Positions 15,855-24,393 of a DNA stretch of 64,000 nucleotides are shown in pieces. The first letter of the stretch is position 1. Each line of letters starts with the position of its first letter. A program made the position numbers and the translations under genes. Below the pieces are notes generated by a model. That model did not search any database and had not been told where the DNA came from. It saw only the letters and a list, made by a program, of their open reading frames with translations. This DNA comes from JAAFIP01 sp031367325 (GTDB taxonomy: Bacteria; Pseudomonadota; Gammaproteobacteria; Burkholderiales; Burkholderiaceae_C), in the NCBI GenBank assembly GCA_031367325.1, contig JANLPQ010000035.1, forward strand, positions 26,942 through 90,941. Direction: 5' to 3'.

Positions 15855-16739
15855 TCAGTGCCCCGCCAACACCACCTGCAGCCGCGCTAACACCTCGGGC
15901 GCCATGTCGGCAGGCTGGGTGATTAGTGACGCTTGCAGTGCGGTGTGGGCGGCGGACGCTGGCTTCTCTGCCCCCAATATGCGCACCGCAGCCGCGGCAA
16001 TCAGTTGCGCATTACCTGCATTTTTCATCAAATTGGCTATCGCCGTGTCTGCCGTTACATGCGCCTCGCGCGGGTGCCAGCAGTCAAAATCTGTCACCAT
16101 GGCCAGGCTGGCGTAGGCCATTTGCGCTTCTTTGGCCAGCTTGGCCTCGGGCATATTGGTCATGCCGATAATTTTTGCGCCCATACTGCGATACCAGTGC
16201 GACTCGGCCTGAGTTGAGAACTGCGGGCCTTCGATACACACGTAGGTGCCGCCGCGGTGCAGCGTAAAACCTGCCGCTTCAACCGATGTAGTTTGAGTTT
16301 GGCCTACGGCTCTGGCCAACACGTCGGCCAATAAGGGGCAAATCGGCTCTGCCAAGGACGTATGGGCTACCGCACCCGCGCCAAAAAAGGTGCTTTCGCG
16401 CCGTTTGGTCAGGTCAATAAACTGGTCCGGCAGCACCATGTCCAGTGGTTTCATCTCTTCGCATAAGGAACCAACGGCAGACAACGAAATCACATATTTC
16501 ACTCCAAACTTTTTAAGGGCATAAATATTGGCGCGGTAAGGTACCTCAGACGGAATTAACCGGTGGCCTCTGCCGTGGCGTGCAATAAAAGCTACGCCTA
16601 CGCCGTCAATCTCACCGGTTACCACTACATCCGAAGGTTTACCAAAAGGCGTGTCAATATGGTGCTCTATGGCGCTGTGCAGCGCCTCCATGTTGTACAG
16701 GCCGCTGCCGCCGATGATGCCTACAGAAGTTTTTTGCAT
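15855..16739 (-). CDS. mtnP: 5'-methylthioadenosine phosphorylase family protein
   Basis: This 294-residue nucleoside phosphorylase has the GIIGGSGLYNM phosphate-loop start, ARHGRGHRLIPSEVPYRAN, SAVGSL, and MTNMPEAKLAKEA motifs. TDFDCWH carries the two Asp that select adenine over hypoxanthine, so the substrate is an adenine 5'-deoxynucleoside. The usual role is cleavage of MTA to adenine and methylthioribose-1-phosphate. Here it is divergent from arsS by 161 bp, and no other methionine-salvage gene is near. ArsS makes an adenine 5'-deoxynucleoside with arsenic in the sulfur position, so this enzyme may remove adenine from it; that is inference. Confidence 0.9.
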   Translation of the reverse strand: MQKTSVGIIGGSGLYNMEALHSAIEHHIDTPFGKPSDVVVTGEIDGVGVAFIARHGRGHRLIPSEVPYRANIYALKKFGVKYVISLSAVGSLCEEMKPLDMVLPDQFIDLTKRRESTFFGAGAVAHTSLAEPICPLLADVLARAVGQTQTTSVEAAGFTLHRGGTYVCIEGPQFSTQAESHWYRSMGAKIIGMTNMPEAKLAKEAQMAYASLAMVTDFDCWHPREAHVTADTAIANLMKNAGNAQLIAAAAVRILGAEKPASAAHTALQASLITQPADMAPEVLARLQVVLAGH

Positions 16740-16900
16740 ATTTTTCTCATTTAGTTTATGAAAATTTTAATCGACGCAGCGTGTACTCTGGCCAGCTTGG
16801 GCAATATCCACAAACCACTGTAATAATACGTTCAGTCGCAGCGACTAGGTAAGCATAGAAATAATGACCGTCGACCTGCACTACTTGTAAAAGGAACCCT
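16740..16900. promoter_or_regulatory. Divergent promoter region between mtnP and arsS
   Basis: All sequence needed to start both the leftward mtnP and the rightward 12-gene array must lie in these 161 bp. AAAAGGAA precedes the arsS ATG. I see no ArsR-type inverted repeat with confidence. Confidence 0.5.
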
Positions 16901-17884
16901 ATGCACGCCACCTTGCCGCTGCTGCAAGCCACCAACTTCCCCGCGTTAAAGCGCAAGCACCTCAGCACGCTGCAGGTTAACTTAGGCTACCGCTGCAACC
17001 AGTCTTGCGTGCATTGCCACGTTGACGCAGGGCCACACCGCACCGAGATGATGGGCGATGGTCTGATTGACATGATCAGCCAAGTGCTTAAAACCCGCAG
17101 CATAGAAACGCTAGATTTGACTGGCGGCGCGCCCGAGCTGCACGATGGTTTTAAACGTATCGTTACACAAGCGCGTGCGCAGGGCGTGCGGGTGATTGAC
17201 CGTTGCAACCTAACTATTTTGTTTGAGCCTGGGCAAGAAGATTTGGCAGAATTTTTGGCTGAGCAAAAAGTAGAAATTGTGGCCTCTATGCCCTGCTACT
17301 CGCTAGAAAATGTAGACAAGCAACGCGGAAAAGGCGTGTTTGACCTGAGCATCGCAGGCCTGCAAAAACTCAACGCATTGGGCTATGGCAAGCCCGGCAT
17401 AGGGTTGGTACTGAATTTAGTTTACAACCCGCAAGGCCCTTCGTTGCCGCCTAACCAAAGCGCCTTGCAAGCCGACTACAAACGCGAGTTGTTTGAACAT
17501 TTCGGTATCGTATTTAACGAGCTTTTTGCCTTGACCAATATGCCGATCAAACGCTTTGGTTCGATGCTGATTTCTAAAAAGACTTTCGCGCCTTACATGC
17601 AACTACTGCGCGATAACTATCTGCAAGAAAACCTAGAGCATGTCATGTGCCGCAGCACCGTTAGCGTTGATTGGCAAGGCTACTTGTATGACTGCGACTT
17701 CAACCAGCAGCTTGAGCTAGCGATTCCCACTGAAATTAATTCAGATGCGGCTACCGTGAACCGCCCTCACCTGCGCGACTTGCTCACTACTGACTTACAA
17801 GGAAAATCCATTCGCGTAGCAGACCATTGCTATGGTTGCACTGCGGGGCAGGGCAGCAGCTGCGCAGGTGCGTTGCCGGCTTAA
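16901..17884 (+). CDS. arsS: Arsenosugar biosynthesis radical SAM protein ArsS
   Basis: This 327-residue enzyme matches the family once named rSAM/Cys-rich and now ArsS. The radical-SAM cluster motif CNQSCVHC uses Cys 32, 36 and 39, followed by HVDAGPHRTEMM. The C-terminal Cys-rich part has EHVMCRST, YDCDFNQQ and DHCYGCTAGQGSSCAG. The known reaction joins the 5'-deoxyadenosyl group of SAM to dimethylarsenite, giving 5'-deoxy-5'-dimethylarsinoyl-adenosine. It opens the rightward array and lies three genes before an arsM homologue, which would supply the dimethylated substrate. An older annotation tied the family to selenium; no selD or selA is in the window. Confidence 0.94.
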   Translation: MHATLPLLQATNFPALKRKHLSTLQVNLGYRCNQSCVHCHVDAGPHRTEMMGDGLIDMISQVLKTRSIETLDLTGGAPELHDGFKRIVTQARAQGVRVIDRCNLTILFEPGQEDLAEFLAEQKVEIVASMPCYSLENVDKQRGKGVFDLSIAGLQKLNALGYGKPGIGLVLNLVYNPQGPSLPPNQSALQADYKRELFEHFGIVFNELFALTNMPIKRFGSMLISKKTFAPYMQLLRDNYLQENLEHVMCRSTVSVDWQGYLYDCDFNQQLELAIPTEINSDAATVNRPHLRDLLTTDLQGKSIRVADHCYGCTAGQGSSCAGALPA

Positions 17885-17912
17885 AGCGAGGTTGGGGATT
17901 AAGGTGCATGCC

Positions 17913-18608
17913 ATGCAGACCATCTCTATCGTGGTACCCGTATTCAATGAGGCGCTGTGCCTGACTGATTTAATTGCGCGCATGCAAGTGTTACTTGCCC
18001 GCGTGCAAGCGCCGGTCAGCCCCAACGTAGACATTATTTTTGTAGATGGCGGCAGCACAGATGCTACGCAGGCATTGATTGCAGCTGCCGGCTTGCGCGT
18101 CATCACATCACCCAAAGGCAGAGCGTGGCAAATGAATGCCGGTGCGGCGCAAACTCAAGGTAATATTTTGCTGTTTTTGCATGCTGACACGCAATTGCCC
18201 GCAGGCGCATTGAAGAGTATTGCATCGCATTTAACCAGTCCCATTTGCTGGGGTCGTTTTGACGTGCGCATAGCGGGTAGCTCATGCATGCTGCCCATCA
18301 TCGCACGCATGATGAACTGGCGTTCACGCTACAGCGGCATAGCCACCGGTGACCAAGCCATGTTTATGACACGCAGCGCATTTGACGCCATCGGTGGCTT
18401 TCCAGAACAAGCGCTGATGGAAGACATTGAGGCGTCCACTCGCCTTAAGAAATTGTCCCACCCAGCCTGCATCAGCTCGCCTGTCATCACCTCGGGCAGG
18501 CGCTGGGACACACGGGGCGTGTGGCCTACTATTTTTTTAATGTGGCGGCTGCGCTGGGCCTACTGGCGCGGTCAAAATGCCAATCATCTGGCACAGCTGT
18601 ATTTATGA
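17913..18608 (+). CDS. TIGR04283-type family 2 glycosyltransferase
   Basis: This 231-residue enzyme has the GT-A fold start SIVVPVFNEALCL, the nucleotide-site DGGSTDAT, GRAWQMNAGA and HADTQLP segments, and the acceptor-side FPEQALMEDIE. It fits the arsS-linked glycosyltransferase family (transferase 2, rSAM-associated). The ATG at 17913 has AAGG upstream; an earlier start at 17832 would run into arsS. It overlaps the next gene by 4 bp (ATGA), so the two are coupled. A role in attaching the arsenosugar to an aglycone such as glycerol is inference from neighbourhood. Confidence 0.88.
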   Translation: MQTISIVVPVFNEALCLTDLIARMQVLLARVQAPVSPNVDIIFVDGGSTDATQALIAAAGLRVITSPKGRAWQMNAGAAQTQGNILLFLHADTQLPAGALKSIASHLTSPICWGRFDVRIAGSSCMLPIIARMMNWRSRYSGIATGDQAMFMTRSAFDAIGGFPEQALMEDIEASTRLKKLSHPACISSPVITSGRRWDTRGVWPTIFLMWRLRWAYWRGQNANHLAQLYL

Positions 18609-19237
18609 TGCCGGTGCGTATTGTTATTTTCGCCAAATCCCCCGTAGCCGGTTTTGCTAAAACACGGCTGATACCTGCTTTGGGTGCGCACGGCGCAGCA
18701 CAACTGGCACTGCGCATGTTACAGCACACGTTGGCAACGGCATTGGAGTCCAAGCTAGGCACGGTAGAACTGTGCGCTGCACCGGACAGGTCTGACCCAG
18801 CTTGGCTACCATTTGATTTACCAAAAAATATCGCCTGGAGCGCCCAAGGCAAAGGCGACTTAGGAGCACGCATGGCGCGCGCCGCACTGCGCGCTATAGA
18901 TGGTGGCGAGTCAGTGATTTTGATCGGCACCGATTGCCCGGCTATCAGCCCAAGCGTTTTGCACAAAGCAGCGAACGCATTGCAAGACCACGATGCATCC
19001 ATCTGCCCCACTTTTGATGGCGGTTATTCGCTGTTAGGCTTAAAGCATTTTCATGCAAGCTTGTTTGACAACATAGCCTGGAGCACCAGCGCTGTAGCCC
19101 ATGAAACGCTAGCCAGAATGGCGCAAATAAGTTGGCAAGCCAAGGTGCTTCCCACGCTGCATGATGTTGACGAACCCGCTGATATAAGATGGCTTCCACC
19201 TGATTGGGGCTACAACGCAGCTGCAGCCCCAGCCTAG
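18605..19237 (+). CDS. TIGR04282-type glycosyltransferase-like nucleotidyltransferase fold protein
   Basis: This 210-residue protein begins IVIFAKSPVAGFAKTRLIPALG, a CofC/MobA-like nucleotide-binding start. GTDCPAISPSVL and PTFDGGYSLLGL supply the metal and substrate sites. It belongs to the family called transferase 1, rSAM-associated, regularly paired with TIGR04283. The ATG overlaps the preceding stop codon. Whether it transfers a nucleotide or a sugar is not established; in this array a step between the arsenoribosyl phosphate and the finished sugar is likely. Confidence 0.88.
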   Translation: MMPVRIVIFAKSPVAGFAKTRLIPALGAHGAAQLALRMLQHTLATALESKLGTVELCAAPDRSDPAWLPFDLPKNIAWSAQGKGDLGARMARAALRAIDGGESVILIGTDCPAISPSVLHKAANALQDHDASICPTFDGGYSLLGLKHFHASLFDNIAWSTSAVAHETLARMAQISWQAKVLPTLHDVDEPADIRWLPPDWGYNAAAAPA

Positions 19238-19306
19238 ACGCTTAATGTAATAAATCAGCTTTGAAATCGACTTCTCATCAGCCTTTGTTTTTAAAAGACC
19301 TCTCCC

Positions 19307-20344
19307 ATGTACGACATCGTTCAAGACTACTATGGCCGCCAACTGCAAAGCACCAGCGACCTGAAAACCAGCGCTTGCTGCGACATTAGCGCCATACCCG
19401 AATGGCTCAAGCCTTTGCTCGGCCGCATTCACCCCGATGTGCTATCGCGCTACTACGGCTGCGGCTTGGTTTGCCCGCCCTTGCTGCAAGGCTGTCGTGT
19501 GCTCGATTTAGGCTGCGGCTCAGGGCGCGATGTGTATGCACTGTCCCAACTGGTTGGGCCTACCGGGTCAGTGGTGGGTGTCGACATGACTGACGAGCAA
19601 CTGGCCATTGCCGAGAAATACCGCAGCCACCATGCAGATGTATTTGGCTACGACAACGTCAAGTTTTTGCAGGGCTATATTGAGCGTTTGGAAGATTTAA
19701 ATTTAGAGCCCAGCAGCTTTGATGTGATCGTGTCTAACTGTGTGGTCAACCTGTCGCCCGACAAAGACGCCGTGATGCGCGGCGTGCACCGCTTGCTTAA
19801 ACCCGGCGGTGAGTTTTTCTTCTCTGACGTGTATGCCGACCGCCGCGTGCCCACTGCCGTGCGCAACGACCCCGTGCTGTATGGCGAATGCCTGGGCGGT
19901 GCGCTGTACTGGAACGACTTTTTGCGCCTGTCGCACCAACACGGCTTTGCCGACCCGCGCCTGACCACCGACCGACCGCTAGAGATTACCGACCCTGCAC
20001 TGGCTGCACGCGCTGGCAACCTGCGCTTCTACTCTGCCACCTACCGTCTTTTCAAAATAGCCGAGCTTGAAACCGCCTGCGAAGACTACGGCCAAGCTGT
20101 GATCTATAAAGGCACCATCCCCGAGCATCCTGACAAGTTTGGTTTAGACAAACACCACGACATTGAAACTGGTCGTGTGTTCCCAGTGTGCGGCAACACT
20201 TGGCGCATGTTGCAAGACACACGCTTTGCACCGCACTTTGCATTTATTGGCGACTTCAACCGACACTATGGCATCTTTGAAGGTTGCGGCACTGCTATTC
20301 CTTATGAAGCCAGCGCCACAGGCGCGGCAGCGGCTTGCTGCTAA
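19307..20344 (+). CDS. arsM: Arsenite S-adenosylmethionine methyltransferase ArsM
   Basis: This 345-residue methyltransferase has VLDLGCGSGRDVYAL for SAM binding near residue 66. Cysteines 145 (SNCVVNLSPDK) and 195 (GECLGGALYW) are 50 residues apart, as are the arsenite-binding Cys174 and Cys224 of the algal ArsM. Further thiols are at 24-25 and 52-56, and the C-terminus ends in a Cys pair. The reaction makes mono- and dimethylarsenic from As(III) and thiols in the cytoplasm. It lies 69 bp after the second glycosyltransferase and 9 bp before the permease. A long C-terminal domain (about 230-345) is usual in the bacterial group that travels with arsS. Confidence 0.93.
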   Translation: MYDIVQDYYGRQLQSTSDLKTSACCDISAIPEWLKPLLGRIHPDVLSRYYGCGLVCPPLLQGCRVLDLGCGSGRDVYALSQLVGPTGSVVGVDMTDEQLAIAEKYRSHHADVFGYDNVKFLQGYIERLEDLNLEPSSFDVIVSNCVVNLSPDKDAVMRGVHRLLKPGGEFFFSDVYADRRVPTAVRNDPVLYGECLGGALYWNDFLRLSHQHGFADPRLTTDRPLEITDPALAARAGNLRFYSATYRLFKIAELETACEDYGQAVIYKGTIPEHPDKFGLDKHHDIETGRVFPVCGNTWRMLQDTRFAPHFAFIGDFNRHYGIFEGCGTAIPYEASATGAAAACC

Positions 20345-20353
20345 GGCCCGCAC

Positions 20354-21436
20354 ATGGAATGGGCATTAATTGCGACCGCGTTATTCTTAGCCTTTAACAA
20401 CGGCGCTAACGATAACTTTAAGGGCTTTGCCACGGTTTGGGGGTCAGACACGCTGAACTACCGGCAAGCGTTGATATTAGCCACGCTCGCTACACTGGCT
20501 GGTAGCTTGGCATCCTGGTTTTTAGCCGACAATTTGGTGCAGCAATTCTCGGGCAGGGGATTGGTGCCCAACGCAGTGGCCAACACACAAACCTTCATCC
20601 TCAGCGTGGCTTGTGCCAGTGCAGCAACCGTATTTTTAGCCACCAAATTAGGCTTTCCCATTTCAACTACGCATGCACTAATTGGCGGCTTAGTGGGTGC
20701 TGGGCTTGGGCAAGCGGCTGGTAGTGTGGATTTTGCTAAATTGACACAAACTTTCTTTGTACCATTGCTATTAAGCCCACTGCTGGCGGCTGGTTTAGGC
20801 TTGAGCTTGTACAAGTTAGCAAGCAGGCGCAAGGTTGAAAATGATTGCGTATGTGTTGTAGAGCAAGCCCCTGTACTGGCCTATGCGGGCGTGTCTGGCA
20901 TTGCCCTGCAGAGTGAAGGTTTAACCAGCATTGTGGTGAGCGATAACGCCAACTGCGACACACTGGCAACGCAGGCACGCTTGTCGATAGGTGGTTTTCT
21001 TAAAAAAATCCACATTACATCCGCCGTAACCATCTGTTTTGCACGGGCGCTCAACGACACGCCTAAATTAGCGGCGCTTTTAGTTGCCGCTAAGTTCACA
21101 GAACCCAAGCTGCCGATTGCACTGGTCGGTATCATCATGGTGATAGGCGGTCTGGTCTTTGCCAAAAAAGTAGCCTACACCATGAGCCAAAAAGTAACCC
21201 GCCTGGATGATACTCAAGGCCTTACCGCCAATTTGATCACCACCAGTTTGGTGTTGCTGGCCAGTAAATTTGGCCTGCCCGTGTCCACTACACATGTATC
21301 GGTAGGTGCTATCGCCGGTGTAGGTGCCAGTGCGGGCACACTGAACTGGCCTGCCCTGCGCTCTGTTTTGCTGTCTTGGGTCGCCACCTTGCCTCTGGCC
21401 CTAGCCATGGCGTGGACAGTGTCTAAGCTGCTGTAA
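20354..21436 (+). CDS. PiT-family inorganic phosphate transporter-like permease
   Basis: This 360-residue integral membrane protein has about ten membrane helices in two repeated halves. The PiT signatures are present in altered form: NNGANDNFKGFA near residue 15 (usual GANDVAN) and RALNDTPK near 232. The FPISTTHALIGG and LPVSTTHVSVGA pair confirms the internal duplication. PiT carriers move phosphate with metal and protons; arsenate can also pass. In this array it might import phosphate or arsenate, or move an arsenic-containing product. The altered signature favours a changed substrate, but that is inference. Confidence 0.88.
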   Translation: MEWALIATALFLAFNNGANDNFKGFATVWGSDTLNYRQALILATLATLAGSLASWFLADNLVQQFSGRGLVPNAVANTQTFILSVACASAATVFLATKLGFPISTTHALIGGLVGAGLGQAAGSVDFAKLTQTFFVPLLLSPLLAAGLGLSLYKLASRRKVENDCVCVVEQAPVLAYAGVSGIALQSEGLTSIVVSDNANCDTLATQARLSIGGFLKKIHITSAVTICFARALNDTPKLAALLVAAKFTEPKLPIALVGIIMVIGGLVFAKKVAYTMSQKVTRLDDTQGLTANLITTSLVLLASKFGLPVSTTHVSVGAIAGVGASAGTLNWPALRSVLLSWVATLPLALAMAWTVSKLL

Positions 21437-21453
21437 TGCCGCCATAATCTGGC

Positions 21454-22062
21454 ATGTTTGACCGCTACACCACCGCATTAATCAAGCCTACCATAGAGGC
21501 TATGGCAGCCCCACTGGTCAAAGTGGGCATTAAGGCAAACGCAATTACGTTATCTGGATTTGCTTTAGGCATAGCTGCTGCAGTTTCAATAGCTGGTCAA
21601 GCATATTCGTGGGGTGCCGCGCTCATATTGGCATCAAGATTGTGCGATGCTTTGGATGGTGCTGTAGCACGGCACACCGCACCTACCGATGCAGGTGGAT
21701 TTCTGGACATTAGCCTGGATTTTTTGTTTTATGCCAGCGTTCCACTGGCTTTTGCTGTCGCGGACCCTGCTGCCAATGCATTGCCAGCCGCTGCGTTGTT
21801 AGCAGCATTTATGGGCACGGGCTCTAGCTTTTTGGCGTTTGCAGTGCTAGCGGCTAAACGCAACATGCAAAGCATCGTCTACCCCAATAAGTCGTTTCAC
21901 TTCTTGGGCGGGTTGGCTGAGGCCACAGAAACTTTGATATTTTTCGTCAGTTTTTGTATTTGGCCGCAGCACTTTGAGCCCTTAGCCTACTTGTTTACCG
22001 CGCTGTGTTGTGTCACTATCATCACACGTATTTATGGCGGTTGGCGCACTCTTCGTCTGTAG
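21454..22062 (+). CDS. CDP-alcohol phosphatidyltransferase family protein
   Basis: This 202-residue membrane enzyme has the complete family motif D-x2-DG-x2-AR-x8-G-x3-D-x3-D at about residues 67-91 (CDALDGAVARH, GGFLDISLD). These enzymes transfer a phosphatidyl group from CDP-diacylglycerol to an alcohol on the inner membrane. It lies 17 bp after the permease gene. In an arsenosugar array the acceptor may be the glycerol part of an arsenosugar, giving an arsenosugar phospholipid; that is inference. An AATAGCTGGTCAAGCAT stretch inside resembles the dispersed repeat but is weak. Confidence 0.9.
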   Translation: MFDRYTTALIKPTIEAMAAPLVKVGIKANAITLSGFALGIAAAVSIAGQAYSWGAALILASRLCDALDGAVARHTAPTDAGGFLDISLDFLFYASVPLAFAVADPAANALPAAALLAAFMGTGSSFLAFAVLAAKRNMQSIVYPNKSFHFLGGLAEATETLIFFVSFCIWPQHFEPLAYLFTALCCVTIITRIYGGWRTLRL

Positions 22063-22148
22063 GCAGCCACGGCGTAAGAACTGAATCCAATACACGACTG
22101 ACAGTTGCAGATTCATTCAAATAATTAATAATCAACCGAGGAAGCCAC

Positions 22149-24311
22149 GTGGATAAGAAGAAAATTGTTATTTTGCTAGCGATCATTGCGGCAGTCGCTG
22201 CGTTTTTCATTTTAGATTTAGGCCACTATCTTAGCCTTGACTACATTAAAGGGAGCCAGCAAAAGTTTGCAGACCTATACGCCGCCAACCCTGCCGCTGT
22301 GATTGCTGGATTTTTTGCCATCTACGTTGCTGTTACAGCGCTGTCATTTCCTGGTGCAGCTATTTTGACGCTTGGTGCCGGCGCTATATTTGGTCTGGTG
22401 GTAGGCACCATCATTGTGTCGTTTGCCTCCAGCATCGGGGCCACTATTGCTTTCCTGGTAGCACGTTTCATCTTGGGCGAATCAGTACAAAAGAAGTTTG
22501 GCCAGCGCATGGCCGAGATCAACAAAGGCGTCGAAAAAGAAGGTGCTTTTTATCTTTTTACGCTGCGTTTGGTGCCACTGGTACCTTTCTTTGTGATTAA
22601 CCTGCTGATGGGGTTAACCAAAATGAAGACGCTTACCTTTTATTGGGTCAGTCAAATAGGTATGTTTTTGGGTACGGTGGTGTTCGTCAACGCAGGCACA
22701 CAGCTGGCAAAGATTGATTCACTCAAAGGCATTTTGTCGCCCGGTTTGATTGGTTCATTTGTACTACTGGGTATCTTTCCGATCATTGCCAAAAAAATTG
22801 TAGATGCAGTCAAACGTCGCAAAGTATATGCCCGCTGGAACCACGTTAAGCCTAAAAGCTTTGACCGTAATTTAATCGTCATCGGTGCAGGTGCAGGTGG
22901 TTTAGTGACTGCTTTGATTGGTGCCGCAGTGAAAGCCAAAGTTACGTTGGTAGAGGCTCACAAAATGGGGGGTGATTGTTTAAATTTTGGCTGCGTACCT
23001 AGCAAAGCGATTATCAAATCTGCCAAGTTGGCCCACATGATGCGCCACGCCGAAAAATATGGCCTTAACGCTGCATCACCTACCTTTAGCTTCAAAGCGG
23101 TGATGCAGCGCATACACCACATCATTGCCGAGATTGCACCGCACGATAGCGTAGAGCGTTTTACGGGTTTAGGTGTTGATGTGCAAGAAGGCTACGCCAA
23201 AATTATCAATCCTTGGACGGTAGAAATTGCGCTGAACGACGGCACAAAGAAAACGCTGACTACCCGTAGCATCGTGATTGCTGCTGGCGCGCAGCCTGTC
23301 GTGCCGCCACTTCCGGGCATAGAAAATTCTGGCTACGTGACCAGTGACACACTATGGGACGCGTTTGCCAAATTAGACGAGCTGCCCAAGCGCCTAGTGG
23401 TGTTGGGTGGTGGCCCGATTGGCTGCGAGCTATCGCAAAGCTTTGCGCGGCTGGGCTCGGTGGTGTCGCAGATAGAGATGGGGCCGCGCCTACTGGTACG
23501 CGAAGACGAAGAAGTGTCTGATTACGCTGCCAAATCACTTAGCGCCGACGGCGTGCAGGTGCTGACTAACCACAAAGCCCTGCGTTTTGAAAATGATGGT
23601 GGCGTGAAGACACTGGTTGTCGAACACGCAGGCGCAGAAAAACGCATTGAATTTGATGAGGTAATTTGCGCTGTGGGCCGCATTGCACGCCTCAAAGGCT
23701 ATGGCTTAGAAGACTTGGGCATACTGACCAACCGCACGGTAGATACCAACGAATACCTAGAAACCTTGTACCCTAACATTTTTGCTGCAGGCGATGTAGC
23801 GGGGCCTTATCAGTTTACCCACACGGCTTCGCATCAGGCGTGGTACGCCGCGGTGAACGCGCTGTTTGGTACGTTCAAGAAGTTCAAAGCCGACTACCGC
23901 GTCATTCCTGCGGCCACCTTTATAGACCCCGAGGTAGCGCGCGTAGGTTTGAACGAGCTAGAGGCCAAAGCGCAGAACGTGCCTTATGAGGTAAGCAGAT
24001 ACGGCATTGACGACCTAGACCGCGCCATTGCCGACAGCGAAGCCTATGGTTTTATCAAAGTGCTCACCGTGCCGGGCAAAGACAGGATCCTCGGGGTAAC
24101 CATTGTTGGCGTGCATGCGGGCGACCTGCTGGCTGAATACGTACTGGCCATGAAACACGGTTTGGGTCTAGAAAAGATCTTAGGCACTATTCACACCTAT
24201 CCCACACTTGCAGAAACTAACAAATTTGCAGCCGGTGAATGGAAGCGCGCGCACCAACCCAAGAAACTATTGGAATATGTGAAAAAGTACCACGATTGGC
24301 GACGCGGCTAG
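22149..24311 (+). CDS. VTT-domain membrane protein fused to pyridine nucleotide-disulfide oxidoreductase
   Basis: This 720-residue protein joins two domains. Residues 1-220 hold five or so membrane helices of the TVP38/DedA (VTT) type, with FPGAAILTLGAGAIFG and LRLVPLVPFFVINLLMG. Residues about 238-720 form a FAD/NAD(P)H reductase of the mercuric reductase and lipoamide dehydrogenase class, with GAGAGGL, the redox pair C277/C282 in GGDCLNFGCVPSK, GGGPIGCEL and the dimerisation tail HTYPTLAETNKF. The start is GTG with GAGGAAG before it. VTT relatives include lipid scramblases, so lipid movement linked to thiol redox is possible. The fusion also occurs in other genomes as an unassigned mercuric-reductase-like protein. 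Confidence 0.88.
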   Translation: MDKKKIVILLAIIAAVAAFFILDLGHYLSLDYIKGSQQKFADLYAANPAAVIAGFFAIYVAVTALSFPGAAILTLGAGAIFGLVVGTIIVSFASSIGATIAFLVARFILGESVQKKFGQRMAEINKGVEKEGAFYLFTLRLVPLVPFFVINLLMGLTKMKTLTFYWVSQIGMFLGTVVFVNAGTQLAKIDSLKGILSPGLIGSFVLLGIFPIIAKKIVDAVKRRKVYARWNHVKPKSFDRNLIVIGAGAGGLVTALIGAAVKAKVTLVEAHKMGGDCLNFGCVPSKAIIKSAKLAHMMRHAEKYGLNAASPTFSFKAVMQRIHHIIAEIAPHDSVERFTGLGVDVQEGYAKIINPWTVEIALNDGTKKTLTTRSIVIAAGAQPVVPPLPGIENSGYVTSDTLWDAFAKLDELPKRLVVLGGGPIGCELSQSFARLGSVVSQIEMGPRLLVREDEEVSDYAAKSLSADGVQVLTNHKALRFENDGGVKTLVVEHAGAEKRIEFDEVICAVGRIARLKGYGLEDLGILTNRTVDTNEYLETLYPNIFAAGDVAGPYQFTHTASHQAWYAAVNALFGTFKKFKADYRVIPAATFIDPEVARVGLNELEAKAQNVPYEVSRYGIDDLDRAIADSEAYGFIKVLTVPGKDRILGVTIVGVHAGDLLAEYVLAMKHGLGLEKILGTIHTYPTLAETNKFAAGEWKRAHQPKKLLEYVKKYHDWRRG

Positions 24312-24393
24312 CGTGCAGACCATGCGTGGCCACGGAACTTCGCCACAACCCACTACTCTTATCTCAACGCAGCCTAAAGTTGCGGAGCATTCT

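Noticed and set aside
17832..17912. Upstream start for the TIGR04283 glycosyltransferase
   Set aside because: It overlaps arsS and adds a basic, non-conserved leader before the family start at 17913.
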